A stretch of 36,602 bases of DNA from Flavobacteriaceae bacterium. GTDB taxonomy: Bacteria; Bacteroidota; Bacteroidia; Flavobacteriales; Flavobacteriaceae. Where the stretch lies: positions 1 to 36,602 of the forward strand of contig JALSLI010000167.1 of NCBI GenBank assembly GCA_026988395.1. Direction: 5' to 3'. The notes below the pieces were generated by a model. The model saw nothing but the letters and a program-made list of their open reading frames with translations, made no database searches and was not told the origin of the DNA. Positions 16,284-24,659 of the stretch are shown here, piece after piece (the stretch's first letter is position 1; the number at the start of each line of letters is the position of its first letter). The position numbers and the translations under genes were made by a program.

Positions 16284-16897
16284 ACTTAAAAATAAAAGTT
16301 TGCGGTATGCGAGAAACCGAAAACATAAAAGAATTAATTTTGTTAAAACCGGATTTCATCGGATTTATTTTTCATGAAAAATCCACAAGAAATATTACGG
16401 AAATTCCAAAAATAACAATTCCAAAAACCATTAAAAAAGTAGGTGTTTTTGTAGATAAACCGATGGATTATATTTTGGATAAAAATCATAAATTTCAATT
16501 GAATTTTGTGCAATTACACGGTAATGAATCACCTGAATTCTGCAAAAAATTACACCAAAAAAAAATCAATATCATAAAAGCATTTAATATAGACCAAACA
16601 TTTGATTTTAATACATTAGAAAATTACAAAACGTATTGCTCCTACTTTCTTTTTGATGCCAAAGGAAAGATGGCAGGCGGAAACGGCATTACCTTTAATT
16701 GGAATCTATTACACAAATACCAAAATAAAACACCTTTTTTATTAAGCGGAGGTATCGATGAAACGATGATAAATAAAATCAAAAATTTGAAACATCCACA
16801 ATTTAAAGGCATCGACATTAATAGTAAATTTGAAATAAAACCGGCTTTTAAAAACATTAACAAAATTAAAAAATTAATAACCGAAATAAAAAAATAA
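16280..16897 (+). CDS. trpF: Phosphoribosylanthranilate isomerase
   Basis: The 205-residue TIM-barrel protein isomerises PRA to CdRP. The N-terminal KVCGMRE motif carries the catalytic Cys. Then come DFIGFIFHEKSTRNI, VGVFVDKPMD, FVQLHGNESPEFC, LFDAKGKMAGGNGITFNW with the catalytic Asp, and FLLSGGIDE. Length is typical. It starts inside the trpC stop codon region (ATGA overlap) and lies 2 nt from trpB. The predicted pathway order is trpD, trpF, trpC, while the gene order is D-C-F. Confidence 0.95.
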   Translation: MNLKIKVCGMRETENIKELILLKPDFIGFIFHEKSTRNITEIPKITIPKTIKKVGVFVDKPMDYILDKNHKFQLNFVQLHGNESPEFCKKLHQKKINIIKAFNIDQTFDFNTLENYKTYCSYFLFDAKGKMAGGNGITFNWNLLHKYQNKTPFLLSGGIDETMINKIKNLKHPQFKGIDINSKFEIKPAFKNINKIKKLITEIKK

Positions 16898-16899
16898 AC

Positions 16900-18081
16900 A
16901 TGAATTACACAGTAGATAAAAACGGATTTTACGGCGGATTTGGCGGAGCCTTTGTGCCGGAAATGCTTTACCACAACGTAAAAGAACTTCAAGATAATTA
17001 TATAAAAATAATCGAATCACAAGTATTTCAAAAAGAATTTAAAGCTTTACTAAAAGATTATGTTGGCAGACCAACTCCTTTGTATTTTGCAAAACGCCTA
17101 TCCAAAAAATATCAAACGAATATTTTTTTAAAACGCGAAGATTTAAACCATACCGGAGCACATAAAATAAACAATACCATTGGTCAAATTCTCATAGCAA
17201 AACACATGGGTAAAAAACGAATTATTGCCGAAACCGGAGCTGGACAACACGGCGTTGCAACAGCTACAGTTTGTGCTTTAATGGGTTTGGAATGTATTGT
17301 ATATATGGGAGAAATTGATATTAACAGGCAAGCACCAAATGTTGCAAGAATGCAAATGTTGGGTGCCGAAGTCCGACCTGCAAAATCCGGCAGTAAAACG
17401 CTAAAAGATGCTACCAACGAAGCTATTTATGATTGGATTGCCAATCCGGAAAACACTTATTACCTTATTGGTTCTGTTGTAGGACCACATCCTTATCCGG
17501 ATATGGTAGCTCGTTTTCAGTCTATTATCAGCAAAGAAATGAAAACACAATTACAAGAAAAAACAGGTAGAGATTATCCTGATAAAATTATCGCTTGTGT
17601 TGGTGGCGGTTCTAACGCCGCAGGAGCATTTTACCATTATCTAAACAATAAAAAAGTAACACTTATTGCTGTGGAAGCTGATGGTTTAGGAGCCAAAACC
17701 AATAAAACAGCAGCAACCACACAAGTTGGCACAAAAGGCATCATACATGGTAGTTTAACGTATTTAATGCAAAATAAAGAAGGACAAATCACCGAACCTT
17801 ATTCCATTTCCGCAGGATTAGATTATCCTGGAATAGGACCTTTACACGCACATTTGTTTTTTTCAAAAAGAGCAACTTTTTTAGGAGCTACCGATAATGA
17901 AGCAGTTGAGGCTGCTTTTGAACTCACGCAATTAGAAGGCATAATTCCTGCTCTTGAATCTGCCCATGCATTGGCCGCTCTTAAAAAAATTGAGTTAAAT
18001 AAAAATGAAAATATAGTAATTAACCTTTCGGGAAGAGGTGATAAAGATTTGACAACTTATATTAAAATTCTAAAAAAATAA
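16900..18081 (+). CDS. trpB: Tryptophan synthase beta chain
   Basis: The 393-residue PLP enzyme condenses indole with serine to give tryptophan. The cofactor lysine is K89 in HTGAHKINN. The phosphate-binding loop is CVGGGSNAAGAF. Other conserved stretches are GFYGGFGGAFVPEML, GRPTPLY, LKREDLNHTG, ETGAGQHGVA, and SGRGDKDL at the C-terminus. It looks like a standard TrpB1 type pairing with TrpA, encoded 9 nt downstream. Confidence 0.97.
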   Translation: MNYTVDKNGFYGGFGGAFVPEMLYHNVKELQDNYIKIIESQVFQKEFKALLKDYVGRPTPLYFAKRLSKKYQTNIFLKREDLNHTGAHKINNTIGQILIAKHMGKKRIIAETGAGQHGVATATVCALMGLECIVYMGEIDINRQAPNVARMQMLGAEVRPAKSGSKTLKDATNEAIYDWIANPENTYYLIGSVVGPHPYPDMVARFQSIISKEMKTQLQEKTGRDYPDKIIACVGGGSNAAGAFYHYLNNKKVTLIAVEADGLGAKTNKTAATTQVGTKGIIHGSLTYLMQNKEGQITEPYSISAGLDYPGIGPLHAHLFFSKRATFLGATDNEAVEAAFELTQLEGIIPALESAHALAALKKIELNKNENIVINLSGRGDKDLTTYIKILKK

Positions 18082-18090
18082 ATTCTGAAA

Positions 18091-18852
18091 ATGAAAAATA
18101 CATTCAAAAAAAATAACATCCTAAATATTTATATAACAGCAGGATTTCCTAAATTAAATGACACTGTAGAGATTGTAAATGAATTGGCTAAGAACAATGT
18201 AGATATTATTGAAATAGGCATGCCTTTTTCAGATCCTTTAGCAGATGGACCAACCATACAGAACAGTAGTAAAAAAGCAATTGAAAACGGTATTACAATC
18301 ACTAAAATTTTTGAACAGATTAAAGAAATTAGAAAATCAACAGATATACCAATTTTATTAATGGGTTATTACAACCAATTGTTACAATACGGAACCGAAA
18401 AATTCTTTAACAAAGCAAAAGAAGTTGGCGTAAACGGCTTTATTATTCCGGATTTACCCTTAGATATTTACCAAAAAAAACTCCAAACATTAGTAAATAA
18501 TTTAGGATTAAATATGATTTTTCTTATCACGCCACAAACAACAAATGAACGAATTATGGCAATTGATAATACCACTTCCGGATTTATTTACGTTGTTTCT
18601 TCGTATAGCATTACGGGTGGCAGTAATGAAATAAGCAAAAAACAAATTAATTATTTTGAAAGAATTAAAAAGATGAATTTAAAAAATCCAACTTTAATAG
18701 GATTTGGTATTCACAATAAAAAAACTTTTGATACTGCTTGTAAATACACCAACGGAGCAATCATTGGCAGTGCCTTTATTAAAGAAATAGGAAAATCCGG
18801 CGATTATCAAAAAACCATTTCAAATTTTATTAAAAACATTCGAAAAGGGTAA
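18091..18852 (+). CDS. trpA: Tryptophan synthase alpha chain
   Basis: The 253-residue TIM-barrel subunit cleaves indole-3-glycerol phosphate to indole and glyceraldehyde 3-phosphate, and passes indole to TrpB. The motifs are NIYITAGFPKLNDTVEI, IIEIGMPFSDPLADGPTIQNSS (both catalytic acids lie in or next to this), PILLMGYYNQLLQYG, GFIIPDLPLD and GFIYVVSSYSITGG. The signature is intact. It is the last trp gene. A transporter gene begins 43 nt downstream. Confidence 0.96.
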   Translation: MKNTFKKNNILNIYITAGFPKLNDTVEIVNELAKNNVDIIEIGMPFSDPLADGPTIQNSSKKAIENGITITKIFEQIKEIRKSTDIPILLMGYYNQLLQYGTEKFFNKAKEVGVNGFIIPDLPLDIYQKKLQTLVNNLGLNMIFLITPQTTNERIMAIDNTTSGFIYVVSSYSITGGSNEISKKQINYFERIKKMNLKNPTLIGFGIHNKKTFDTACKYTNGAIIGSAFIKEIGKSGDYQKTISNFIKNIRKG

Positions 18853-18856
18853 TTTT

Positions 18857-18877
18857 TCAATTAATTGATTATATTCG
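18857..18877 (+). promoter_or_regulatory. Possible promoter of the symporter with adjoining palindrome
   Basis: TATATTCG (18870-18877) differs from TAnnTTTG at one position and lies 18 nt before the ATG at 18896. The perfect 12-bp palindrome TCAATTAATTGA (18857-18868) is directly upstream in the spacer region. No terminator hairpin was seen between trpA and this site, so read-through from trp is also possible. Confidence 0.35.
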
Positions 18878-18895
18878 TCAAAAAAAAAAGAAATC

Positions 18896-20695
18896 ATGCA
18901 ATTAACCACCTTAGATTATCTTATTATTTTTATCTTTTTCGGAATTACCCTAACTATCGGAATAATAGTTTCTAAAAAATCAAGTAAAAATACCGAAGAA
19001 TATTTTTTAAGCGGTAGAAATATGCCATGGTGGTTACTTGGTTTTAGTATGGTTGCAACCACTTTTGCCGCAGACACACCACTTTTTGTTGCCGATGTTG
19101 TTAGGCAGAACGGTGTTTCCGGAAATTGGGTTTGGTGGACTTTTTTACTTACCGGAATGTTAACCGTTTTTATCTATGCCAGACTATGGCGAAGATCTAA
19201 TGTAAAAACCGATTTAGAATTTTACGAACTCCGTTACAGCGGAAAAGTTGCCCAATTTTTAAGAGGATTTAGAGCCATTTATTTAGGTCTTATCTTTAAT
19301 GTGTTAGTTATGAGTGCCGTAATGCTTGCCGCTATTAAAATAGGAGGAATAATGTTAGGTTTAGAAGCTTGGGAAATTGTAATTTACGCCGGAATAATTA
19401 CCGTTATTTTTAGTGCAATTGGTGGATTTAGAGGTGTTGTTTATACCGATTTTATCCTTTTTATTGTAGCTATGATAGGTGCAATTGCTGCCGCCTATTA
19501 TGCCGTTAATTTACCGGAAGTTGGAGGACTCAAACAATTATTAAACAACGAAGCGGTACAAAGTAAAATGGCCTTTTTACCTGATTTTAGCAATAAAGAA
19601 TTATTAATGAGTTTACTTATCATACCACTTGCCGTACAATGGTGGAGTGCTTGGTATCCGGGAGCTGAACCAGGAGGTGGCGGTTATATTGCACAAAGAA
19701 TGTTAGCCGCAAAAGATGAAAAAAATGCCGTTGGAGCAACCTTCTTTTTTAATATTATGCATTATGCTATTCGTCCGTGGCCATGGATTTTAGTTGCGTT
19801 GGCTTCCATAGTTGTTTTTCCAAATTTAGAAAGTTTACACCAAGCTTTCCCTAATATTCCTATGGACAAAATCGGACATGATTTAGCGTATCCTGCCATG
19901 TTAAACTTTTTACCTGCCGGACTAATCGGTTTGGTTATTTCATCGTTAATAGCAGCTTTTATGAGTACTATTTCAACACATCTAAATTGGGGATCTTCGT
20001 ATATTGTAAATGATTTTTACAAACGCTTTGTAAAACCGGAAGCTTCGGAAAAAGAACAAGTCTGGGTTGCCAAAATCTCTACTGTTTTATTAATGATTTT
20101 AAGCTCTCTATTAGCTTTAAGTTTTAGCAACGCACTACAAATTTTTGACACGATTATCGCATTTGGGGCTGGTACCGGTTTAATCTTTATTTTACGATGG
20201 TTTTGGTGGCGAATCAATGCTTGGAGTGAAATTACGGCTATGATCGTTTCCGGAATTGTTTCCATTTCATTAAACAAGTATCAAGAAATACTATTTGGTG
20301 CAGATGCTACATTTCCGGCATGGTCAAAATTTCCGATTATTGTACTAATAACAACTATAGCTTGGGTAATTGTTACCTTACTAACCAAACCGGAAGATGC
20401 CGAAACCTTAGAAAAATTCTACGAAAAAATCCAGCCTGCCTCTTACGGTTGGAAACCTGTAATTAATAAAGCAAGACAAAAAGGAAAAAATCTTTTTAAT
20501 CCTAATGTTGACAGAAGCCTAAGTTTCGGAATTCTAGCAATGGTGATTGGTACAATACTTGTTTATGCTATATTATTTGGTATCGGAAATTTAATCTATG
20601 CAAAGAATTTATATGCTGCCATTTTATTTGCTATTGCTTTATTATGTAGTGTAATACTAACCAAAATGTGGCCAAAAATTAAAGGGAATCTATAA
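18896..20695 (+). CDS. Sodium:solute symporter family transporter
   Basis: The 599-residue membrane protein belongs to the SSS family. It starts LDYLIIFIFFGITLTIGIIV and has EEYFLSGRNMPWWLLGFSMVA, AADTPLFVADVVRQNGVSGN and AIGGFRGVVYTDFILFIVAMIG. It has more than ten hydrophobic segments and an internal WWSAWYPGAEPGGGGYIAQRM. This subgroup is common in Bacteroidota and is only loosely related to PutP/SglT; substrate unknown. It lies 43 nt past trpA, with a near-consensus -7 box of its own. Uptake of an aromatic amino acid or precursor cannot be concluded from position alone. The stop is 7 nt from the convergent EVE gene. Confidence 0.88.
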   Translation: MQLTTLDYLIIFIFFGITLTIGIIVSKKSSKNTEEYFLSGRNMPWWLLGFSMVATTFAADTPLFVADVVRQNGVSGNWVWWTFLLTGMLTVFIYARLWRRSNVKTDLEFYELRYSGKVAQFLRGFRAIYLGLIFNVLVMSAVMLAAIKIGGIMLGLEAWEIVIYAGIITVIFSAIGGFRGVVYTDFILFIVAMIGAIAAAYYAVNLPEVGGLKQLLNNEAVQSKMAFLPDFSNKELLMSLLIIPLAVQWWSAWYPGAEPGGGGYIAQRMLAAKDEKNAVGATFFFNIMHYAIRPWPWILVALASIVVFPNLESLHQAFPNIPMDKIGHDLAYPAMLNFLPAGLIGLVISSLIAAFMSTISTHLNWGSSYIVNDFYKRFVKPEASEKEQVWVAKISTVLLMILSSLLALSFSNALQIFDTIIAFGAGTGLIFILRWFWWRINAWSEITAMIVSGIVSISLNKYQEILFGADATFPAWSKFPIIVLITTIAWVIVTLLTKPEDAETLEKFYEKIQPASYGWKPVINKARQKGKNLFNPNVDRSLSFGILAMVIGTILVYAILFGIGNLIYAKNLYAAILFAIALLCSVILTKMWPKIKGNL

Positions 20696-20701
20696 AACAA
20701 A

Positions 20702-21121
20702 CTAAATTGTTAATTGCATCTTTGAGCTTATTAATTCAAAATCTTTTTTTGATATTTCGAGCAAACCATAACGGAAAGGAAAACCCCAACTTTTTTTGTT
20801 TGGAATAAACTCCAATTCATTTATTAAGGGTCTTATCTCGGTTTCTTTACAATCTAGAAATTGAACTTTCCTCCTAAAAGGTTCAAATCCTTTAAATTGT
20901 TCTATCTGATAGATTGTATCATCTGTTGCCTTAGCTATTGCCGTAAATTTTTGATATGGTTTTTTATCATTTATACTAATTTTTGAAGAATAAAAAATAA
21001 TATAGTCTTCTTTATGAATCCTTTTTAATGGTGTTTTTTTGCCATGACAAACTTGAAGAATTTTCCATTCTTTTCCTTTTATAACATGATCTTTGGATAT
21101 CACTGCAATCCAATACTTCAT
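20702..21121 (-). CDS. EVE domain (PUA-like) protein
   Basis: The 139-residue protein starts MKYWIAVISKDHVIKG and continues with ILQVCHGKKTPLKRIHKEDYI, FYSSKI, FTAIAKATDD, FEPFRRKVQFL and WGFPFRYGLLEI. This resembles the EVE domain, a PUA-like fold found as a stand-alone protein in bacteria. Family members bind modified nucleobases in nucleic acids, and the precise role here is unknown. The gene starts 9 nt after the HAD gene stop and is the last of the gpmI-HAD-EVE set. Confidence 0.8.
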   Translation of the reverse strand: MKYWIAVISKDHVIKGKEWKILQVCHGKKTPLKRIHKEDYIIFYSSKISINDKKPYQKFTAIAKATDDTIYQIEQFKGFEPFRRKVQFLDCKETEIRPLINELEFIPNKKSWGFPFRYGLLEISKKDFELISSKMQLTI

Positions 21122-21130
21122 TAATTTAAA

Positions 21131-21526
21131 TTAAAAATTATACCACTTTTTTTTCTTCTTTTTTAATGTTTTTTTCTTTAACAAATCTTCATAGATAAAT
21201 GTCCAAGATTGCATACCGCCAAAATTACGGTCATCAATAAAAACATCGGCATGAATTTTACGACTTATATTATTGTCCGGAATTTCCTCAGGATAACTTT
21301 TGTTAACAGCATAAAAATCAATACCGTTTTTTTTACAAAAGGCAACTGCTTCTTCCAATTTTTCTCCACTGCGATAGGTCCATAAAATTAAACGATGCCC
21401 TTTTGCTTGTAGTTCTTTTAATGTTTCAAAGGCAAAAGGTAGTGGTTTTCCTATTTTAGGATAAGCATCCTCCACAATAGTGCCATCAAAATCAACAGCT
21501 ATAATTTTGGTGTTTTTAGGAAACAT
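21131..21526 (-). CDS. HAD-family hydrolase, short (BT0820-like)
   Basis: The 131-residue protein has HAD motif I with D12 and D14 in VDFDGTIVEDAYP, a TYR motif (LILWTYRSGEKLEEA) and the acid pair in DVFIDDRNFGG. No cap domain is visible. This matches the short Bacteroidota HAD proteins related to BT0820, probably phosphatases of small substrates. The tail is a lysine run (KKKTLKKKKKKW), which could be disordered. It begins 5 nt after the gpmI stop and precedes the EVE gene by 9 nt. Confidence 0.82.
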   Translation of the reverse strand: MFPKNTKIIAVDFDGTIVEDAYPKIGKPLPFAFETLKELQAKGHRLILWTYRSGEKLEEAVAFCKKNGIDFYAVNKSYPEEIPDNNISRKIHADVFIDDRNFGGMQSWTFIYEDLLKKKTLKKKKKKWYNF

Positions 21527-21531
21527 ACTTT

Positions 21532-23052
21532 TTAACTAATTAATGATTCTTTATCCATTTCTTTAGGCTTATCAATACCTAAAATATGTAAAATTGTTGG
21601 TGCTATATTTGCTAAAACACCATTTTTTACTTCCTTTATATCCTTATCTACAATTACAACAGGAACCGGATTTGTAGTATGTGCAGTGTTTGGTGTTCCG
21701 TCTTCATTTATCATTTTTTCGCTATTACCATGATCGGCAATAATGATGCTTACATAATTATTTTTTAGTGCTGTTGTGACTACATCTTTTAAACAAGAAT
21801 CCACGGTTTCGGCTGCTTTAACTGCTGCTTCAAAAACGCCGGTATGACCAACCATATCGGTATTAGCAAAATTTAAAACAATTAAATCGGCTTCTTGCTT
21901 TTCGATTTCGGGTATAATGGCATCACGTATATCTTTGGCACTCATTTCGGGCTGTAAATCGTAAGTTGCTACTTTTGGTGAAGGTTTTAAAATCCTTTTT
22001 TCGCCTTTAAACAATTCTTCTCTTCCTCCTGAAAAGAAAAAAGTTACATGCGGATATTTCTCTGTCTCGGCAATACGAATTTGTTTTTTGTTATTTTTAG
22101 CCAACACTTCACCAAGGGTATTTTGTAAATTATCCACAGGATAAATCACTTTTATTCCTTTAAAATCTTTGCTATACTCTACCATTGTAACAAAGTACAA
22201 AGGCAATTTTTTTATACCGTATTCCTTAAAATCACGTTGTGTAAGTACTTCTGTCAATTCTCTACCTCTATCTGTTCTAAAATTAAAATAAATAACCACA
22301 TCATTTGGCTGAATTGTAGCAATTGGCTCATCGTTGTCATCTACTTTTACAATTGGTTTTATAAACTCGTCGGTTACACCGTTTTTATAAGACTCTTGAA
22401 TTGCTTTGATGATATCTTTGGTTTTTTTGCCTTTTCCATGTACTAATAAATCATACGCTAACTTTACACGTTCCCAACGTTTATCGCGATCCATTGCATA
22501 ATATCTACCAATTACAGAAGCTATTTTTCCGGTTGTTTTTTTTGTGTAATCTTCTAAATCTTTAATAAAATGTACACCTGATTTTGGATCAGTATCTCTT
22601 CCGTCAGTAAAAGCATGAATGTAGGTATTTTCTACATTTGCATTTTTTGCTGCACGTAAAAGACCTTTTAAATGATTTATATGCGAATGAATTCCGCCAT
22701 CGGAAACCAAGCCTATAAAATGCACTTTTTTATTATTTTTTTTAGCATAATCAAAAGCATCTTGCAATACTTTTTCTTGATCTAAAGTTTTTTCTAAAAC
22801 CGCTTTGTTTATTTTTACTAAATTTTGATATACAATTCTTCCTGCCCCAAGGTTCATATGTCCAACTTCTGAGTTTCCCATTTGCCCTTCCGGAAGTCCT
22901 ACGTGCAATCCGTCTGTTCGTAAACTTGCATTTGGATATTCTTTAAGCAAACTCTCAATAAAAGGTGTTTTTGCTTGATATATTGCGGATACTTTAGGAT
23001 CTTGAGTTATACCCCAACCATCTAAAATAATGAGAATTACTTTTTTTAGCAT
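21532..23052 (-). CDS. gpmI: 2,3-bisphosphoglycerate-independent phosphoglycerate mutase
   Basis: The enzyme interconverts 3- and 2-phosphoglycerate in glycolysis, using manganese. The ATG at 23052 (MLKKVILIILDGWG) is preferred over the ORF-track start at 23073, because a -7 promoter box occupies 23071-23078. That gives 506 residues, normal for iPGM. The metal/phospho-serine site is S61 in GQMGNSEVGHMNLGAG. Further motifs are TDGRDTDPKSG, YYAMDRDKRWER, FNFRTDRGRELT, VLNFANTDMVGHTG, and ADHGNSEKM. It leads the minus-strand gpmI-HAD-EVE operon. Confidence 0.96.
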   Translation of the reverse strand: MLKKVILIILDGWGITQDPKVSAIYQAKTPFIESLLKEYPNASLRTDGLHVGLPEGQMGNSEVGHMNLGAGRIVYQNLVKINKAVLEKTLDQEKVLQDAFDYAKKNNKKVHFIGLVSDGGIHSHINHLKGLLRAAKNANVENTYIHAFTDGRDTDPKSGVHFIKDLEDYTKKTTGKIASVIGRYYAMDRDKRWERVKLAYDLLVHGKGKKTKDIIKAIQESYKNGVTDEFIKPIVKVDDNDEPIATIQPNDVVIYFNFRTDRGRELTEVLTQRDFKEYGIKKLPLYFVTMVEYSKDFKGIKVIYPVDNLQNTLGEVLAKNNKKQIRIAETEKYPHVTFFFSGGREELFKGEKRILKPSPKVATYDLQPEMSAKDIRDAIIPEIEKQEADLIVLNFANTDMVGHTGVFEAAVKAAETVDSCLKDVVTTALKNNYVSIIIADHGNSEKMINEDGTPNTAHTTNPVPVVIVDKDIKEVKNGVLANIAPTILHILGIDKPKEMDKESLIS

Positions 23053-23070
23053 GATGATAAATTTAAAATA

Positions 23071-23078
23071 CAAAGGTA
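23071..23078 (-). promoter_or_regulatory. -7 promoter box (TACCTTTG) of the gpmI operon
   Basis: On the minus strand TACCTTTG matches TAnnTTTG exactly and ends 18 nt upstream of the ATG at 23052. Confidence 0.6.
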
Positions 23079-23111
23079 GTTATTTAGATACTAAAATCTC
23101 TAATTATAATT

Positions 23112-23768
23112 CTAAGATTTTTCACCAAAAAGTAATGTATTGGTTTTATTAATTCCTTCTTTTTTAAAAAGAATCATTTTTTTATCTAATGATTGTACTA
23201 TTAAATCTAATTTAGTTGAATTTTTTAATAAAATTCCGGCATTAAACAAAAATCGTCCTTTTGGTTTTAAAACCGAATAAATTGAATTCCAAAATACAGT
23301 GCTATAAAAAAAATCAGGTACTAAATTATCTACAAAAATATCTACAAAAATAAAATCGTAGGTATTTTTGGTATTCTTAATAAATTTAGCTGCGTCTTGA
23401 TGAAAAATTTCAATTTTATCGTTGGTATTTATTCCAAATTCATCTTTAGCGATACGAATAATTTCTTTATCCAGTTCTACTGCTGTAATTTTACCGGTAT
23501 GCAAAAAATCTTGTTGTATTTTTTTAATAAAATTCCCTCCGCCAAGACCGAGAATTAAAACTGTATCTTTTTGTTTAATATGTGTATATTTAAAAGCTTC
23601 TTCTAAAATTAAATCTAATGATCCATAAGAAAAATTCGCATTTTTAGTATCTAATAATTTTTTTCCTTGGTACCATGTTATTTCTACATCACCGTTTATC
23701 TCGGAAGCTACCTTCTGTGTTATTGGCCACAAAAAGCTTAACAACTTTTTTAAAAAAATATTTTCCAA
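23112..23768 (-). CDS. Spermidine-synthase-like Rossmann methyltransferase-fold protein
   Basis: The 218-residue protein has the SAM/dcSAM-binding fold: motif I VLILGLGGGNFIKKI, the acidic end of strand 2 in AVELDKEIIRIA, FHQDAAKFI, and FIFVDIFVDNLVPDFF. It resembles spermidine synthases without their full N-terminal beta domain, and the catalytic Asp motif is not standard, so true aminopropyltransferase activity is doubtful. The start is a TTG at 23768, directly next to the stop of the M48 gene (TAATTG); no upstream alternative exists in frame. The two genes are clearly translationally coupled. Substrate unknown. Confidence 0.75.
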   Translation of the reverse strand: MENIFLKKLLSFLWPITQKVASEINGDVEITWYQGKKLLDTKNANFSYGSLDLILEEAFKYTHIKQKDTVLILGLGGGNFIKKIQQDFLHTGKITAVELDKEIIRIAKDEFGINTNDKIEIFHQDAAKFIKNTKNTYDFIFVDIFVDNLVPDFFYSTVFWNSIYSVLKPKGRFLFNAGILLKNSTKLDLIVQSLDKKMILFKKEGINKTNTLLFGEKS

Positions 23769-24545
23769 TTATCTATCTCTATATTCTTTAATCGCTGCTT
23801 TTATATGGGCAATTCTATTGTCCGGATCCGGATGTGTGGATTGAAATTCCGGTACTCTTTTTCCTCCGACGGAAGCCTTTAAAATTTTCATGACTTCAAT
23901 CATTTCTTCGGGTCTATAGCCAGCATCCATCATAAATTTAACGCCTAATTTATCAGATTCTAATTCGTCATTTCTACCATATTTCATATTAACCATATTT
24001 CCAATCATTGCCGCCATTTGAGCAGCATCTTGACCTCCACCAGCCATTACAGCGGTTAATAAACCTTGTGTTAAACCTTGTTTTGCCATTCTTTCTGCGG
24101 AATGACGACCTAATACATGACCAATTTCGTGACCCAAAACACCTGCTAATTGATCTTCGTTTTTTAATTTTGAAAACAGTGCGTAAGTAATAAACACTTG
24201 ACCTCCGGGCAAAGCAAAAGCGTTTATTGTTTGCGGATCTCTTAACAAATGAAACTCGTAACGATATGGTGTTTTTGAAGCTAAACTACTATTTACCAAC
24301 TTATTCCCAACTCTATCAACTAAATCTTGGTATTTTTGATTAGGATATAATCCTCCGTATTGCCTTGCCATTTGTGGCACGCTACTTAAACCCATACGTA
24401 TTTCATCACTTGGCGTTATGGAAATATGTTGTTTTTTTCCGGTATACGGATTTACTTCACTATTAGAATAATATTTAAACAAAGAAAACAATGCAATTCC
24501 GGCAAATAATAGCAATCTTAGTTTTAAACCACCTCTTCTTCTCAT
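23769..24545 (-). CDS. M48-family zinc metalloprotease
   Basis: The ATG at 24545 (MRRRGGLKLRLLLFAGIALF) is preferred over the ORF-track start at 24578, because the -7 box lies between them; this gives 258 residues. An N-terminal hydrophobic segment (LLLFAGIALFSLF) anchors or exports it. The zinc motif HEIGHVLGRHSAER has H139, E140 and H143. The third ligand Glu is in NDELESDKLGVKF. The C-terminus STHPDPDNRIAHIKA is typical of BepA/LoiP-like envelope proteases involved in outer-membrane quality control. It is co-transcribed with the following spermidine-synthase-like gene. Confidence 0.9.
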   Translation of the reverse strand: MRRRGGLKLRLLLFAGIALFSLFKYYSNSEVNPYTGKKQHISITPSDEIRMGLSSVPQMARQYGGLYPNQKYQDLVDRVGNKLVNSSLASKTPYRYEFHLLRDPQTINAFALPGGQVFITYALFSKLKNEDQLAGVLGHEIGHVLGRHSAERMAKQGLTQGLLTAVMAGGGQDAAQMAAMIGNMVNMKYGRNDELESDKLGVKFMMDAGYRPEEMIEVMKILKASVGGKRVPEFQSTHPDPDNRIAHIKAAIKEYRDR

Positions 24546-24567
24546 ACTAATTAAATTTTGTGCAAAA

Positions 24568-24575
24568 CAAAGATA
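24568..24575 (-). promoter_or_regulatory. -7 promoter box (TATCTTTG) of the M48 gene
   Basis: On the minus strand TATCTTTG is an exact TAnnTTTG match, 22 nt before the ATG at 24545, and the same octamer as the boxes at 9970 and 10062. Confidence 0.6.
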
Positions 24576-24659
24576 CATATTTTTAAAGAACTAACAATTC
24601 TCACCATTTTTTAAAGGAAAATGTTTATTTTTACAACAATAAATTTTGATTATCTAATT

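Noticed and set aside
16642-16992. 116-codon minus-strand ORF over trpF-trpB
   Set aside because: It overlaps two clear trp genes and its hydrophobic translation is typical of antisense to Lys/Asn-rich coding sequence.
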